A stretch of DNA of 64,000 nt, from positions 1-64,000 of the forward strand of contig ML769730.1 of assembly GCA_009733575.1 (NCBI GenBank), in the 5' to 3' direction. Both the position numbers and the translations under genes were made by a program. The DNA comes from Gymnopus androsaceus JB14. Lineage: Eukaryota; Basidiomycota; Agaricomycetes; Agaricales; Omphalotaceae. Below are positions 32,820 to 44,603 of this stretch, piece after piece (position 1 is the first letter of the stretch; every line of letters starts with the position of its first letter). A model generated the notes under the pieces. That model worked only from the letters and a program-made list of their open reading frames with translations. It had not been told where the DNA came from and made no database searches.

Positions 32820-33769
32820 AGTAGTCTACAGTGCTAATATCATTAGCGTTAGCAGTATTCCTCACCAGCACAATACCTCATAAATATCACTAACCAAATT
32901 TACTGTTTAATCTCTTTCGTCCGACCCCAACTCGTTTGGTTTGTGGTACGCGTTCGTTAGCGTTAGCGATTCGTTCTTAGTTTTTTCGTTCGTCCATTGA
33001 GAGTATACAGAGAAGACAATGCATCCACCAAAATTGAAGCCCTTCTGCGCCCCAGCCTGCTGAATATACTCCGCTCCTCAACCTCCCTCCAGACTGAGAC
33101 ATCCATAGTCTTGTTTCACGAAGAGTTGTTCCGAAAGTCGAGCTCTGAACGGTACCTCCGGCGTAATGAAAACGATGATCCCAACGGGGGCAAAACCCAG
33201 AACCATAACGTGTTCGTCGATGATGATGCGTTCGAGGGAGTAGGGGAGTCAGAGGGAGGCCGGCTTTGGGAGACTCGAATTCCCGGAATAGCGAAAGGTG
33301 TAGCGGATAAAAGTGTATCAGCTCAAGGGATGCGTTGGCCAGCGACTGCAGCTGGCGTTGCGGGGGTGTTTGAGAAGGTGTATAGCCATGATAGGACGTC
33401 CAAAAATATCCATATAGAGAATGAGGATGATAACCGTAATAAGGATGCGTGCCCGGAGGGACAGACATAGGATGGGGGCCGCAGGTCGCAACAGTGTACG
33501 ACGCAGAATTACTACTCCCTTGTGCCTGCGCACATCGGCGCAACAGGATGAATAATACGCCGGATAAACTGGTGAGCTGACCAGCGCTAGCACTCGAGCT
33601 ACTTGCAGCGCTACCACAGCCCTGATCGTAGATACCAGCCATGCATCAATTTGACCAAAATCGAATAGAAGAAGTAGGAGTATGACGGAAGGAGAAGAGT
33701 AGACTTGGGACTCGAAGGGACCTGAATGCGCTTGCTTTATTATTGTATTGGAGATTCGCCCGGCGCAAT
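32820..33769 (-). other. Intergenic region with an uncertain open frame
   Basis: A 221-codon frame on the minus strand begins with ATG at 33,642 and is Ser-, Pro-, Tyr- and His-rich (YYGYHPHSLYGYFWTSYHGY). A second, overlapping minus-strand frame of 163 codons competes with it. Neither has a recognised domain, and the region may simply be upstream sequence of the F-box gene. Confidence 0.3.
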
Positions 33770-34235
33770 GGATACATTCTCGCTTTTTGTCCATCCCAGT
33801 TCTATCCACGGTCGCAGTTGAATGTAGCCATCACGGTCGGTTTGATGTCTTGGACATGGGAGAAGAAATGCATGATGGTCGCAGCCTATACAAGAGTGTT
33901 AGTAAAGTGACACAGAAGGCAAAGAATACACACACTTTGTTGGGTTCGTTGAAGATTATGAAAGGGCCCTCGTAACCGCCTTCGGGAGCGTACTCAAAGT
34001 CTTCAGTGCCCTCGCTCACAATTCCCTGTCGGTGATGAGGTATCCCTGCCTATGACTTGATCTATGGCCTGGTCAGGAAAGTTTAGTGGCGCCTTGGTAG
34101 TCTCGATATCGTAGGCCATGACTGACTACTGGGTCTGCACGCTTGACACGCTCGGGCATGTTTCTGAAAGCGGGCTGGCCAGCGGTAAAGCTGACTGCAT
34201 ACCAGAGTCCGACACGAATGCCATTGCCGATGGCT
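33770..34235 (-). pseudogene. Fragment of DNA polymerase epsilon catalytic subunit, exonuclease region
   Basis: Read in shifting frames on the minus strand, this matches the start of the Pol2/POLE exonuclease domain: IRVGLWYAVSFTAGQPAF, RVKRADPVV, MAYDIETTKAPLNFPDQAID (with the Exo I Asp-Ile-Glu), [36 protein letters not shown] and [20 protein letters not shown]. It is broken by a 4-base insertion before MAYDIE, a deletion after AIDQV, a frameshift after TDRE and a stop after FNCDRG. An intron (GTGTGT...TATAG, about 33,881-33,930) is still present, so the copy arose from genomic DNA rather than from mRNA. Non-functional. Confidence 0.8.
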
Positions 34236-34515
34236 ACTTCATCGATTTACTTGCAAGTTTTTGTCTGCTCAAATATCTCTGCTGCACCATCATCTTCGCG
34301 TCTCGGAGCGTCTTCTGGTTTTCCAATGCCTTTTCCTCTGTCTCTGCCTCTCCAAGAACCTCGCTAAGAACTGCCTCGTTAACCTCCGCGGAAAGACCCA
34401 CGATTTCCGCCGCGCGCAAAAGATATCCCGAATCCACGGCCTCTTGCCATGGTTTTGAGTGAAGGAGAGCGCGAGGTGACCAATCCAATTGTTCAAGCGT
34501 TTCCAGATTGCACAC
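34234..34515 (-). other. Unrecognised open frame beside the polymerase fragment
   Basis: A 93-codon minus-strand frame (EAVDSGYLLRAAEIVGLSAE, EVLGEAETEEKALENQKTLR) has the composition of real helical coding sequence. It is not part of polymerase epsilon as far as I can tell. It ends where the polymerase fragment begins, so it may be a second gene fragment in the same rearranged block. Confidence 0.35.
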
Positions 34516-34707
34516 TTACGGCTTCCTGGATCCGACTTGGGCAAAAGAAGAAAGAGAGAAGCAAGTTTGCTCTGCGCTCAACTTGCACACTTACGGCTCG
34601 TTGAGCGCAGATGGTGGTAAGAAGAAAAGAGAATCGAAGCACAAGTAAGCGCTGGGAAACCAAGCTTGACCGGGCCGCTACCCAAATCAACTACAACTTA
34701 GACAACA

Positions 34708-35976
34708 ATGGCTGATTACTATGAAGTCGCATTTATACGCAAAGCATTCATGAAAAATGGAAAATTGGTAAGTTTTACTTGAATATATAGCCTTTAACTG
34801 CACTGACCAAACAAAGCATTACCGAATCCACGTGAATAATATAAGCAATGCTATTTAACATAACTTCTCACTCCTGTTTAAGTGGGCAGGTTGGAAAACC
34901 AAAGATGAGACCGATGAACCAGCCACCTCCGTTGCTTCTCTTGGAGAATCGTTCAACCAGTTCTGGTTTAGTATAAGTCCAGAAGAAATATACAAGACAA
35001 AGCCTTTGGTGTCTTTAAAGCAAGAATTAATAAAAAACATCGTGAGTAAGCCAACCCACCAATTATTCAACTTGTCTGATACTTGCACAGTCCAGGCTGA
35101 ATCAACCAGGGTCTCTCAACAGGTGAACCTTACTCCTTGAGCTGCAAAGAACTAACTCCTAATTTTGAACAGTGCAACCCAGGACCAATTTCAGTTCCAC
35201 CGCTCAGGCTTTCATCTGCAGGTACCAATGGGGGGTCAACACCCTCAGAGCCAACATATCCTGACACCATGGCAGTTGACCCGCAAGTCCTGTGGTTACC
35301 CCCTGATCGGATTGGTCAAGCTGTTGATGACCCAGAACTGCTTTTCAAGGTAGGATTATCCCTGATATTTTTTGGATTATATATAGTATATACCATTCCA
35401 CAGATAGTTGTAAATGCTCTGGCATTGGAAGGGATCAATGGCTATGAATTCTACCAACACCTGAAGAAAGATCGAAAGGAGGTAAGTAATATCAAGACCA
35501 AAACCAATTGCATTTCTATTTTTTTTTTGGTAGTTCGGACAAAAATGGTTCAAGCAGCAGGAGTGTGTGGTGAGTTTGAAGTCATATTTGTATAATTGTA
35601 TTTTATTCTGAAATCTTCTAGATCTGCACCTTTGAAACTATCCAGACAGTCTTGACCTGCCCAACCAGAGCAGTGGGTTATTGTGGCTCATGTACTGTCC
35701 GGCTCTTATTAGCCTCACGGGAGAAATTTCCCAACTGGGCAATTGCAATGTAAGTGCTACTGACTTTTGATATACTTTTAATGACACAGTTGTATAGGCC
35801 CTTGCTGTCGGCAAACAGGATACCTAATTTCAATTGAATGGGTATTTGCACAGAATGAAGAAGCACGAGACAAGTATAAGAAGCAGTACAAGAAGGAAAA
35901 GAATCGGATGAGGAAGGCTAGGGCTAAAGAGGACAAATTGGTTAAACAGTATGAGGAAGGCGAAATCGTGGATTGA
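34708..35976 (+). CDS. Intron-rich gene of unknown function at the edge of the repeats
   Basis: Clear splice signals join short exons: MADYYEVAFIRKAFMKNGKL (34708-34767), HYRIH, then WAGWKTKDETDEPATSVASL onward to about 35,040. Later exons carry YCGSCTVRLLLASREKFPNW and a highly charged C terminus (KYKKQYKKEKNRMRKARAKE) ending at TGA 35,974-35,976. The middle (35,140-35,490) is open in two frames and I could not choose between them, so the full protein is not resolved. The gene is more AT-rich than its neighbours and abuts repeat DNA, so it may belong to a mobile element. Family not recognised. Confidence 0.5.
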
Positions 35977-36509
35977 TGGTGGAGTGACACATATTCACTG
36001 TCCGTATTTGAATTCAGCCATACCCAATCATTTTCATCCTGGTTAGCGGATTTTTTAAACTTGTCTGATTCTGCCAGGCCAGTGAGCTCAAATGGGCTTG
36101 GATCCATGGACTGAAACTCAGCTTCCTTTTTTATACTCATGATCACTTGCAAGATTCTGCCTGCTTGCTCGTCCTTGCAGGATTAATATCCTTTGTTGCT
36201 GCTCTTGCTAGTTTCCTGCTTGCTTATACCTCCTTGTGGGTTGAGGTATGCGCTCATAGATGCTTGTCCATAAGTACAAACCAATGCGATTAGGATGAGT
36301 GAAACATGCAATTACCAAGCTATTGCACTGGAAAACTGCATCTTAAAACTCCTGGTGCTCATCATTCACATAAAACTCCTGAGGAAATAGGTATTATCCC
36401 TCCACATCAAAAAGGGTAGCAACATGCAATGTGGTCACATCTCCCCCTCTGTTAACATGCCCGCTGTGTTTCTCTCGCAAAGGGTGCCTCATAAATGACT
36501 TCCCAGAGT
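35977..36509. other. Non-coding junction between gene island and satellite
   Basis: There is no gene. The sequence holds low-complexity words such as repeated AAACTCCTG near 36,345-36,380 and leads into the first CATCAG-family element of the right repeat block. Confidence 0.5.
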
Positions 36510-36687
36510 CATCAGCAAAACCAGGTTGGTCTCCAGAGGTCTCTAGAGATCTCCAGAGCTCTGACAGCTGCCAAAAAGCTGTCAAACTTCTCCAGACATA
36601 TCCAGAGACCTCTGGAGATCTCTGGAATTACTATCCTTGCTCCAGAGATGAAAGAAATGTATTGTGATGGTACAGGTTTTGCTGATG
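36510..36687. mobile_element. CATCAG-family foldback element, about 178 bp
   Basis: It starts CATCAGCAAAACCAGGTTGG and ends GGTTTTGCTGATG. The interior is a chain of CCAGAGATCTCCAGAG-like palindromes with an AGCTGTCAAACTTC segment. This is a variant subfamily shared with 37,573-37,871. No clear target duplication. Confidence 0.7.
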
Positions 36688-37990
36688 GATTGGGTATTGC
36701 AGATGAGACGAGCTACACTTCATTGGGCTTGATTCAGATGAACAATGGATATCTTATTCATTATCTAGATCAGTTTGGATGAATAATGGATATTCTACAC
36801 TTCACCTGGGTTAGTTCAGATGAATAATAGATGTCTTGTTCATCATCTGGGTCAGTTTGGATGAATAATAGATGTTCTACACTTCATTTGGATCAGTTTG
36901 GAAGAGTAACTGGATCTCCTACACTTCATCTGGGTCAGTGTGGATGTCCTACACTTCATTTGGATTAGTTTGGAAGAATAACTGGATGTTCTACACTTCA
37001 TCTGGATCAGTTTGGAAGAATAACACAGATGAAGTGCAGGATATCCTACACTTCATTTGGATCAGTTTGGATGAATAACCAGATGTCCCACACTTAATCT
37101 GGGTTAGCTTGGATGAATAATAGATATTCTACACTTCATCTGGATCAGTTATGAATAACACTCAGATAACAGGCTAGCAGCTGTCCTAACACTTAATATT
37201 AATCTGACTTAATCTGGGTCAATTCACATGAATAATGGATGTCCTACACATGGTTTGGATCAATAACAGGTATCCTACGCTTCATCTGGGTGAGCTCAGA
37301 TCAGTAATGGATGTCTTATTCATCATCTGGATCAGTTGGGATGAGTAACATATATCCTGTGCTTCATGTGGATCAGTTCAGGTGAATAATAGATGTCTTA
37401 CACTTCTTTTGGGTCAGTTTGGATGAATAACAGATGTCCTATGCATCATCTGGATCAGTTCAGATGAATAATATAGAGCATGTCCCTATGGTTCATCTCA
37501 GTCAGTTTGGATGGATAGTGGATACCCTACACTTCATTTGGATCAGTTTGGATGATAACCAGATGTCCTATACATCAGCAAAACCTGGTTGGTCTCGACT
37601 CTCCAGAGGTCTCCAAAGATCTCCAGAGCTCTGACAGCTGTCAAAAGCTGTCAAACTTCTCCAGACATCTCTGGAATTACTTGGGGAATTACTATCCTTG
37701 CTCCAGAGATGAAAGAAATGTATTGTGATGGCATAGGTTTTGCTGATCATTTCCAGAGATCTCCAGAGACCTCCCGAGATGTCTGGAGGAGTTCGACAGC
37801 TTTTTGACAGCTGTCAGAGCTCTGGAGATCTCTGGAGACCTCTGGAGACCAACCAGGTTTTGCAGATGATGTACACCATCTGGATCAGTTTGAAAGAATA
37901 ACTGGATCTCCTACACTTTATATTGGTCAGCTCAGATGAATAACAGATATCCTACACTTCATCTGGGTCAGCTCAGAGCAATAATGGATG
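36688..37990. repeat. CATCC-type satellite, mirrored orientation
   Basis: This carries the same modules as 20,460-21,450 but reverse-complemented and in reverse order, including the shared AGGACAGCTGCTAGCCTGTT word (here inverted, near 37,170-37,190). It lacks the mariner-type MITE found in the left copy. Two foldback units sit inside (37,573-37,871). Confidence 0.85.
37573..37871. mobile_element. Composite CATCAG-family foldback element, 299 bp
   Basis: Two element halves lie head to tail: CATCAGCAAAACCTGGTTGG at 37,573, an internal GGTTTTGCTGATC at about 37,736-37,748, and a final AACCAGGTTTTGCAGATGATG. The composite is flanked by TA on both sides, and the satellite without it reads continuously. 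Confidence 0.7.
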
Positions 37991-38954
37991 TCTTCTGGTG
38001 CAATCCATGACAGGCCGAGTAATTATTTCAAAGATCATTGTAGCATATACAGTAGTATACTGCGGTTATTATTACTATTACTTTCAATTATCAGTATTAG
38101 AATACCATAAAAAACTCAGTTGCTCTTTTTTGTACTTACTACTCTTGGTGATCATGGCAATTGCTCATACTTGTTGAGTTTACCTCACTTTATAGCTCAA
38201 GGTGGATCAATTAAGATAGGCATCAGGCCAGCATCAGGCAAACTTTACTGACCCTGCGCGGCATTAATAAGAGGATATTTTCTAATGGAGAGCTTGTATT
38301 GATACTCTCAAGACACTTCTCCAAAATTCACTTTCAACAACTTATTTCAATGCATACTGGGATGCTCTGGTTTTCTTTGGTGATTTAACACTCATTTCTA
38401 AGAGCAAAATATGGTAAATTGGCATAAAAATCCTATCTCCTCTCTCAGTTGACCTTCTTAAATACTGAAAAATTGCTCCACATAAAGATAGAACATATGT
38501 TGAGTATTTTTTCAACCCCTATTTTCCATAATCTTTCTGTGAACAGTACAATCCCTTCAAAGGGCATGGGAATTTTAAAATTTTCCTTTTATAAATGCTA
38601 TGTGGGGTCACACAAATCAGTAGTATAATCAATGAGACTGATGTTTCTGTAAACATCCACATATTCATCTATAGTGAAACAGGTAATTTCAATCACAATT
38701 ATTATACAGAAGAAAATGCTACATTTAGTATGTGAATCAAGCCCCCTGAACTCTAGATTTTCAGAAGTTACATCATCTGTATTGAATTGTGGGCCAAATC
38801 ATCCCTTTTCAGTCAGAGTTTCCACCTGGCTGAAAGTCTGCATTTCAGTCTGGCTTTCGGTGTCATCAAAACATGGACCGATTGCTTGTGTATCAGTCCA
38901 AAACTCAGCCCAGCAGATTTTTGTTACTTTCCAATGTGATATATCATCTGGATG
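37991..38954. other. AT-rich insertion of unknown type
   Basis: Within the mirrored satellite this block of roughly 950 bases has no equivalent in the left copy. It is AT-rich, has no gene and no clear terminal repeats by eye. It may be a decayed element. Confidence 0.4.
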
Positions 38955-39087
38955 CATGAGCAAAACCTGTGTTTTTGCTGGATGTTTCTGGAGATCTCAG
39001 GAGCTTGAGAGCTGTCAAAAAAACTGTCAATTTTCTCCAGAGATGTCCCAAATGAATGGGTCAGCAAAGATACGGGTTTTGCTGATG
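38955..39087. mobile_element. CATCAG-family foldback element, 133 bp
   Basis: It starts CATGAGCAAAACCTGTG and ends GGGTTTTGCTGATG. It is flanked by TG (38,953-38,954 and 39,088-39,089), and removing it restores the satellite word CTGGATGAGTTTGG. Confidence 0.75.
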
Positions 39088-40640
39088 TGAGTTTGGATGA
39101 ATAAGGGATAACTTGTACTTCATGTGGATCAATTCCGATGAGTAATAAATGGCCCTATGTATATCTGGATCAGTTTGGATGAATAAGGGATGAGCTTTGC
39201 TTTATATGGATCAATTCTGCATCAGCAGAACCTGGGTGAATGCTACAGCAACTGTAGCAGCTTATAGCAATCCATAGCAGCCACAGCACTGTACAGTGCT
39301 GTGGAATGCTATGAGGTCCTATGAGGTCCTGTAAGATGCTGTAGGTTGACCGTTGCTCGAGCATTCTGACACCTGTCATTTCCAGCTGATGGATACGGCA
39401 ACGGGGACCTTGGACACTATTTAATCAACAGTTTTGACGAGTTTGACATCTTTTCCTCCCCCCACTTGACTCAGACTGTAAGTTCTGCTCTCTGCAATTT
39501 TTGACTCGGAGGCTCTAATTATATGTCTGATGACATCTTTTAGTGTCATTCGATGTCATGGTAGGAGTCAAAGTTAATTAGCCTCATATACAATTTTGCA
39601 CCACTTGTGGACCTGGTGGATGAGTCGAGTATGTATGTTGTAGTATTAGTAGTGTTTAGAATTGCCAATAAAATGATTTTATAAATATTTCGCTAGTATT
39701 TTGCTCTTGCAAGCCAGGGAAACAATTCAAAAGAATAAAAAATTTGGTATTGAATCAGTATTGAATAGAACCCTGATGGCGGCGTTCCTGCAAAGTCCAC
39801 AGCCATCCACAGCAACCCATAGCATCCCACAGTTCTGTACAGAGGGGTACCTTGCTATGGGTCCTATAAGTGCTGTGGGTTCTGTACAGAGCTGTACAGC
39901 TCTGTACAGAACACCCAGGTTTTGCTGATGTGATGGATAATGGATTATATGTTGTCTGGATCAGTTTGGAATCTGGATGAATATAGGATATTCTACACTT
40001 CATCTAGATCAATTCTGATGCATAATGCATGGCCCTACATATATCATCTGGATAAGTTTGGATGAATGATGGATGGCCCTATATGTTGTCTGGATGAGTT
40101 TGGAATCTGGATAAATATAGGATATTCTACACTTCATCTAGATCAATTCTGATGCATAATGGCCCTACTGGATAAGTTTGGATGAATAATGGATGGCCCT
40201 ATGTATATCTGGATCAGTTTGGATGAATAAGGTATAACCTGTACTTCATCTGAATCAATTCCGATGAATGATGGATAGCCCCCATCACAATACATTTAAA
40301 TCTTCGAGGATAGTAATTCCAGAGATCTCTGGAGACCAACCAGGTTTGCTGATGGCCCTATGTATGATCTGGATGAGTTTGAATGAATGAGGGATGACCT
40401 GTGCTTTATCTGGATCAATTCTGATGGATAATGGATGGCCCTATATATCATGATTCATCTGGATTAGTTTGGATGAATATAGGATATCCTACACTTCATC
40501 TAGATCAATTCTGTTGGATAATGGATGTCCCTATGTATATATGGATGAGTTTGGATGAATAAAGGATAACCTGTACTTCATCTGAATCAATTCTGATGAA
40601 TAATGGATAGCCCTATGTATCATCTGGATCCAGGCCCAGG
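39088..40640. repeat. CATCC-type satellite, mirrored orientation
   Basis: Reverse-complement counterpart of about 19,650-20,284. It includes the same degenerate foldback fragment (GATAGCCCCCATCACAATAC, here at 40,274, left copy inverted near 19,745-19,775). It is interrupted by the cargo-bearing element at 39,220-39,930. Confidence 0.8.
39220..39930. mobile_element. CATCAG-family element carrying gene-like cargo, 711 bp
   Basis: Ends CATCAGCAGAACCTGGGTG and CACCCAGGTTTTGCTGATG are flanked by TG on both sides; without it the satellite reads CAATTCTGATGGATAATGG. Subterminal parts are CATAGCAG/CTGCTATG words. The middle (about 39,380-39,600) is different: it reads DGYGNGDLGHYLINSFDEFD and is followed by a GTAAGT...TTTTAG intron-like tract, so it looks like a captured exon with its intron. 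The 39,690-39,780 part is related to 62,860-62,930 in another element. Confidence 0.7.
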
Positions 40641-42200
40641 ATGAGAAGATCAAGATGGACTACTACCTAGTAGACAGATTGGTCCAAAGATGAAGATGGA
40701 CCACTACTGAGTGGACAGGACAGATGGATTGGTCCAAAGGTCAAGACAAACCACTGCAGAGTGGATGGATTGGTCCAAGAGATCAAGATGAACCACTACT
40801 GAGTGGACGGACTGAGTAGGCAGATTGGTCTAAAGATTGAGACAGACCACTGCGGGGTAATCAAGACGGACCACTGCAGGGTGTATGGATTGGTCCAAAG
40901 ATTAAGACCAACTACTGCGGGGTGGAAAGATTAGTCCAAGAGTCAAGATGGACCACTGCAGGGTAGAAAAATTGGTCCAAGAGTCAAGATGGACCACTGC
41001 AGGGTGGGCAGATTGGTCTAAAGGCCAAGTTGGACCACTGCGGAATGCACAGATGGATTGGTCCAAGGGTCAAGATGGACTACTGCGGAATGCACAGATT
41101 GGTCCAAGAGATCAAGATGAACCACCACTACTGAGTGGACGGATTGGTCCAAAAGTCAAGATAGACTACTGCGGAGTAGACAGATTGGTCCAAAGATCAA
41201 GATAGATCATTGCAGAGTGGACAGACTGGTCTGAGAGTCATTGCAGAGTGGTCCAAGAGTCCTGTGGAGTGGACAGATTGATGCAAGAGTTATTGCGGAG
41301 TGGACAGATTGGTCCAAGAGTCAAGATGGACTACTGCAGAGTGGACAGATTGGTCCAAAGATCAAGACGGACTACTGTAGGGTGGACAGATTGGTCTAAA
41401 TATCAAGGTGGACCACTACAGAGTGGACAGATTGGTCCAAAAATCAAGATGCACCACTGCAGAGTGAATAGATTAGTCCAAAGGTCAAGATGGACTACTG
41501 TGAAGTGGATGGATTGATCCAAAGGTCAAGACAAGCCACTATGGATTAGACAGATTGGTCCAAAGGTCAAGACGGACCACTGTGGAGTGGACAGATTGGT
41601 CTGAAGATCAAGATGGACCACTACAGAGTAGACAGATTAGTCCAAAGGTCTAGATAGACTACTGCAGAGTAGACAGATTGGTCCAAGACTCAAGATGGAC
41701 CACTGTGGAGTAGAAAGATTGGTCCAAAGGTCAAGATGGACCACTGCGGAGTGGACAGACTGATTGTTCCAAAGATCAAGATGAACCACTGTGGAGTAGA
41801 CAGATTGGTCCAAGAGTCAAGACCAACCACTGTGAAGTAGACAGATTGGTCCAAAGATCAAAAAAGACCATTGCGGAATAGTTGGCTTGGTCCAAAGGTC
41901 AAGATGGACCACTACTGAGTAGACGGATTGGTCCAAAGATCAAGATGGATGACTATGGAGTGGACAGATGGATCAGTCCAAAAATCAAGACAGATGGACC
42001 ACCACTACTGAGTAGACAGATTAGTCCAAAGGTCAAGATAGACCACTGCGGAGTAGACAGATTGGTCCAAGAGTCAAGACCAACCACTGCAGAGTGGACA
42101 GATTGGTCCAAAGATCAAGATGGATCATTGCGGAGTGGACGGATTGGTCCAAAGGTCAAGGTGGACCACTACTGCAAGGTGGACCACTACTGCAATGTGG
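40641..42200. repeat. 41-bp satellite array, mirrored orientation
   Basis: Same unit as 17,693-19,620 but on the opposite strand (GATTGGTCCAAAGATCAAGA TGGACCACTGCAGAGTGGACA). Open frames of 85-121 codons on the + strand come from the repeat and are not genes. Confidence 0.9.
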
Positions 42201-42314
42201 CAGTGAGTCACATGGTGTTGAACATCTTGCATCTGCACAATGTGTAACGTGTTCAACTTGTTTTGAAATGGTACCTGCACCCTGAGAATTTGCCAAACAT
42301 GTTTTTGAGACGGC

Positions 42315-42915
42315 GACAAGAAGTAGGACCCCTGATAATACCACTTGAGCTCTGATCCCAAAAGGCTGGATTTTGGCCAAATTTAGAGGCAATCTATCAT
42401 GCCAAAGGCCAAATTTCGGCCCTTTTTGGATGGTAGGTCTAGTGTAAAGAAAGGCTGAAAAAGACTGATTGGAGACCAGGTTCGATCCAAAAGGGCCAAA
42501 TTTTGGGCTGAATTCTTGGATTTTGCATCACACATAATGATATTTGAAGTTCCTCAAAGTTCAAAATGCTGTACAAACAATTCTTGCATATTAATTCCAT
42601 TGTGGAAAGTGTAAGGGAGATGTTGAGGTAGAGGACTTACTGCCAGTGACAAAGTGTTCCCATATTTGAATGTCTGTGAGTGTCTACTTAGAATTGCATA
42701 GTCCAAAATAGGCTAAAATGGGCTGAAAACACTCAATCGGTGGAGAACTAATCAGAGCTATGATGCCCAAAAGGGCCGAAAATGGAAAATTTCAGAGCAG
42801 GTATGGTGCAAAAGGCCACATTTTCCCCCAAATCAGGCCATGAAAAAGGGCCGAATTCCGACCATTTGGGATCAGAGCTCCAGCAGTATTATCAGGGGTC
42901 CTCGAGAAGTCTGCT
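42315..42915. mobile_element. Possible MITE with long inverted ends, about 600 bp
   Basis: The left end (AAGTAGGACCCCTGATAATA, then GAGCTCTGATCCCAAA) recurs inverted at 42,857-42,915 (TTTGGGATCAGAGCTC, then TATTATCAGGGGTCC). The interior is rich in AAAGGCCAAATTT and GGGCCGAA words and non-coding. No target duplication was identified, so the class is unknown. Confidence 0.55.
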
Positions 42916-44603
42916 ACAATTGGTCACGTTTTTGTCAACAAATATGCTCTAATGCTGGTGAAGAAAGGAGAAAAAGTGTGTTGCAGGAAATGCCCCTCAT
43001 GCCCCGGGGCATTTGGGGCATATTGGGGCATATATGCCTCAGTCCAATCATAGTCAGCTCCAGGAGATATATGGGACTCTTACGGGGCACCGGCCCCGGG
43101 GCAGCCACTGCGCATGGTACGTTGGGGGAACCTAGGTTCCCCCAAACCCCTTCCTTTTCGCTGCCGCGAGCCCACTGCATGGTGCTTCCGCTGCACAGGG
43201 CCTTCTCTTTCTCCCTCTCCCTTCTTTTTTGGACTAAAAAATATCTTTTCTCAAAGTTAAATAGGGGCATACTTATCAACATTGACTCTGATTGCAGCGC
43301 CGGCCACGACGGCCACTGCGTGGAGCACTGGGAGGAAACTGTGTTTCCCCCAGACCCCCTTCCTTGTGCTGCACAGGGCTTTCCTTCATTTTCTTCTCTT
43401 CCGGACTTGACCGGCGAGAACAGATCAAGCTCAGGACATACAGGGCATATGGGGCACATGTGATCGGGGCACTTCCTGGTGTATAGTTACACATGAAGAA
43501 AGTGTCCCATGGGACACTTTGCCGCTCCGGTTGGCAATGATGCCGGCCCGACTCGGAGTTGACCACGCCATATATGGCGCAAGATTAGTATACTACATAG
43601 TACTTTTACCTGGTCAAGTTCGATTAAGTATAAGTAGGCATTCGGCATCAGAATGGCAGACCATGACCTACTACCTTGCCTAAATAGTTAAGAAACGCAC
43701 TACTTTGATTTGCGCGCTCAGCGCTACGCTTCGGAATTTCTGTCATCATTAAAATTTTGCGATCTGGATTAATCGAAGTGCGACCTTTGGCAGATGTATT
43801 CCTCAAGTATAATTCTGGTATAATCTGGGATATTCTGATTGCCTCATTCCAGATACATACCTGTATAAACCCAGGAATACCTGGGAGTATGTCCCAAAAG
43901 GGATCTGCACCCGCTGAATTCTAATCTATTCCAATTAGTATTTCCCAAGTATACAGAAGGTATAAAAACAAACCCATTACACATTAGTCTCGCTTGCCAT
44001 CCGACTACGGCCTTATCCCAATTAGGGCTTACGGCCGAAAGCCCTATTTGGAGAGATGTCTCGAACTTGATCTCCCTCAGTGAGGATAATCGTTCGGTGA
44101 GTCGCTCTCCTCTCATTCGTTATTGTTCCGACACAATAACTGATGGCCTTGACCACAGTTCGGCCTCAGACCTGTTCCTGCTTTGACTCGTCAAAGCGGT
44201 TGACTCAACTATATATTCCCTGGTAGAGCAATGAGATATTCAATTCTTCTCTCCTCTCGTCCCTCTACCGGGTATGGACTCTGACTCTCTCTCCTTCGCG
44301 TAGATTACTTACATTACTTTCTCTCATCTAGATGAGAGGCTATAGTCTGTGTATGATATATATCTGAGTCGACAGGGCCTTGGCACGCGTGGGTGGGCAA
44401 ATGTATGAACGCAGATAACCAAGGCCGGAACGTTGATAGATTGTCTGATAAGTTCGAAACAAATATTGAATAGATTGAAAAGTATAGAGACTGATTAAAT
44501 GTATACGCGGACAAAAATCTACAGAGTTGTCAAGAAACAGAAGTAAAGATTGAAATACGATTGCTGGAAGGGATATTCGATAGGTTGTCAACTCCTAAAG
44601 CTT
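42916..44603. other. No gene supported
   Basis: Contains two related GC-richer blocks (about 43,110-43,215 and 43,320-43,400), each with CCCCCAAACCCC/CCCCCAGACCCC followed by CCTTCC and GCACAGGGC words. These produce a 207-codon open frame (42,840-43,463) with antisense partners and no domain. 43,600-44,600 holds ordinary AT-rich intergenic sequence with a small foldback at about 44,024-44,046 (AGGGCTTACGGCCGAAAGCCCT, 22 bases). Confidence 0.45.

Noticed and set aside
40948..42247. Plus-strand open frames of 85-121 codons
   Set aside because: Same satellite in the opposite orientation; by-products of a nearly stop-free unit.
42840..43463. A 207-codon + strand open frame with an antisense frame of 174 codons
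   Set aside because: It crosses the end of an inverted-repeat element and duplicated GC-rich blocks, has no splice structure and no recognisable domain.
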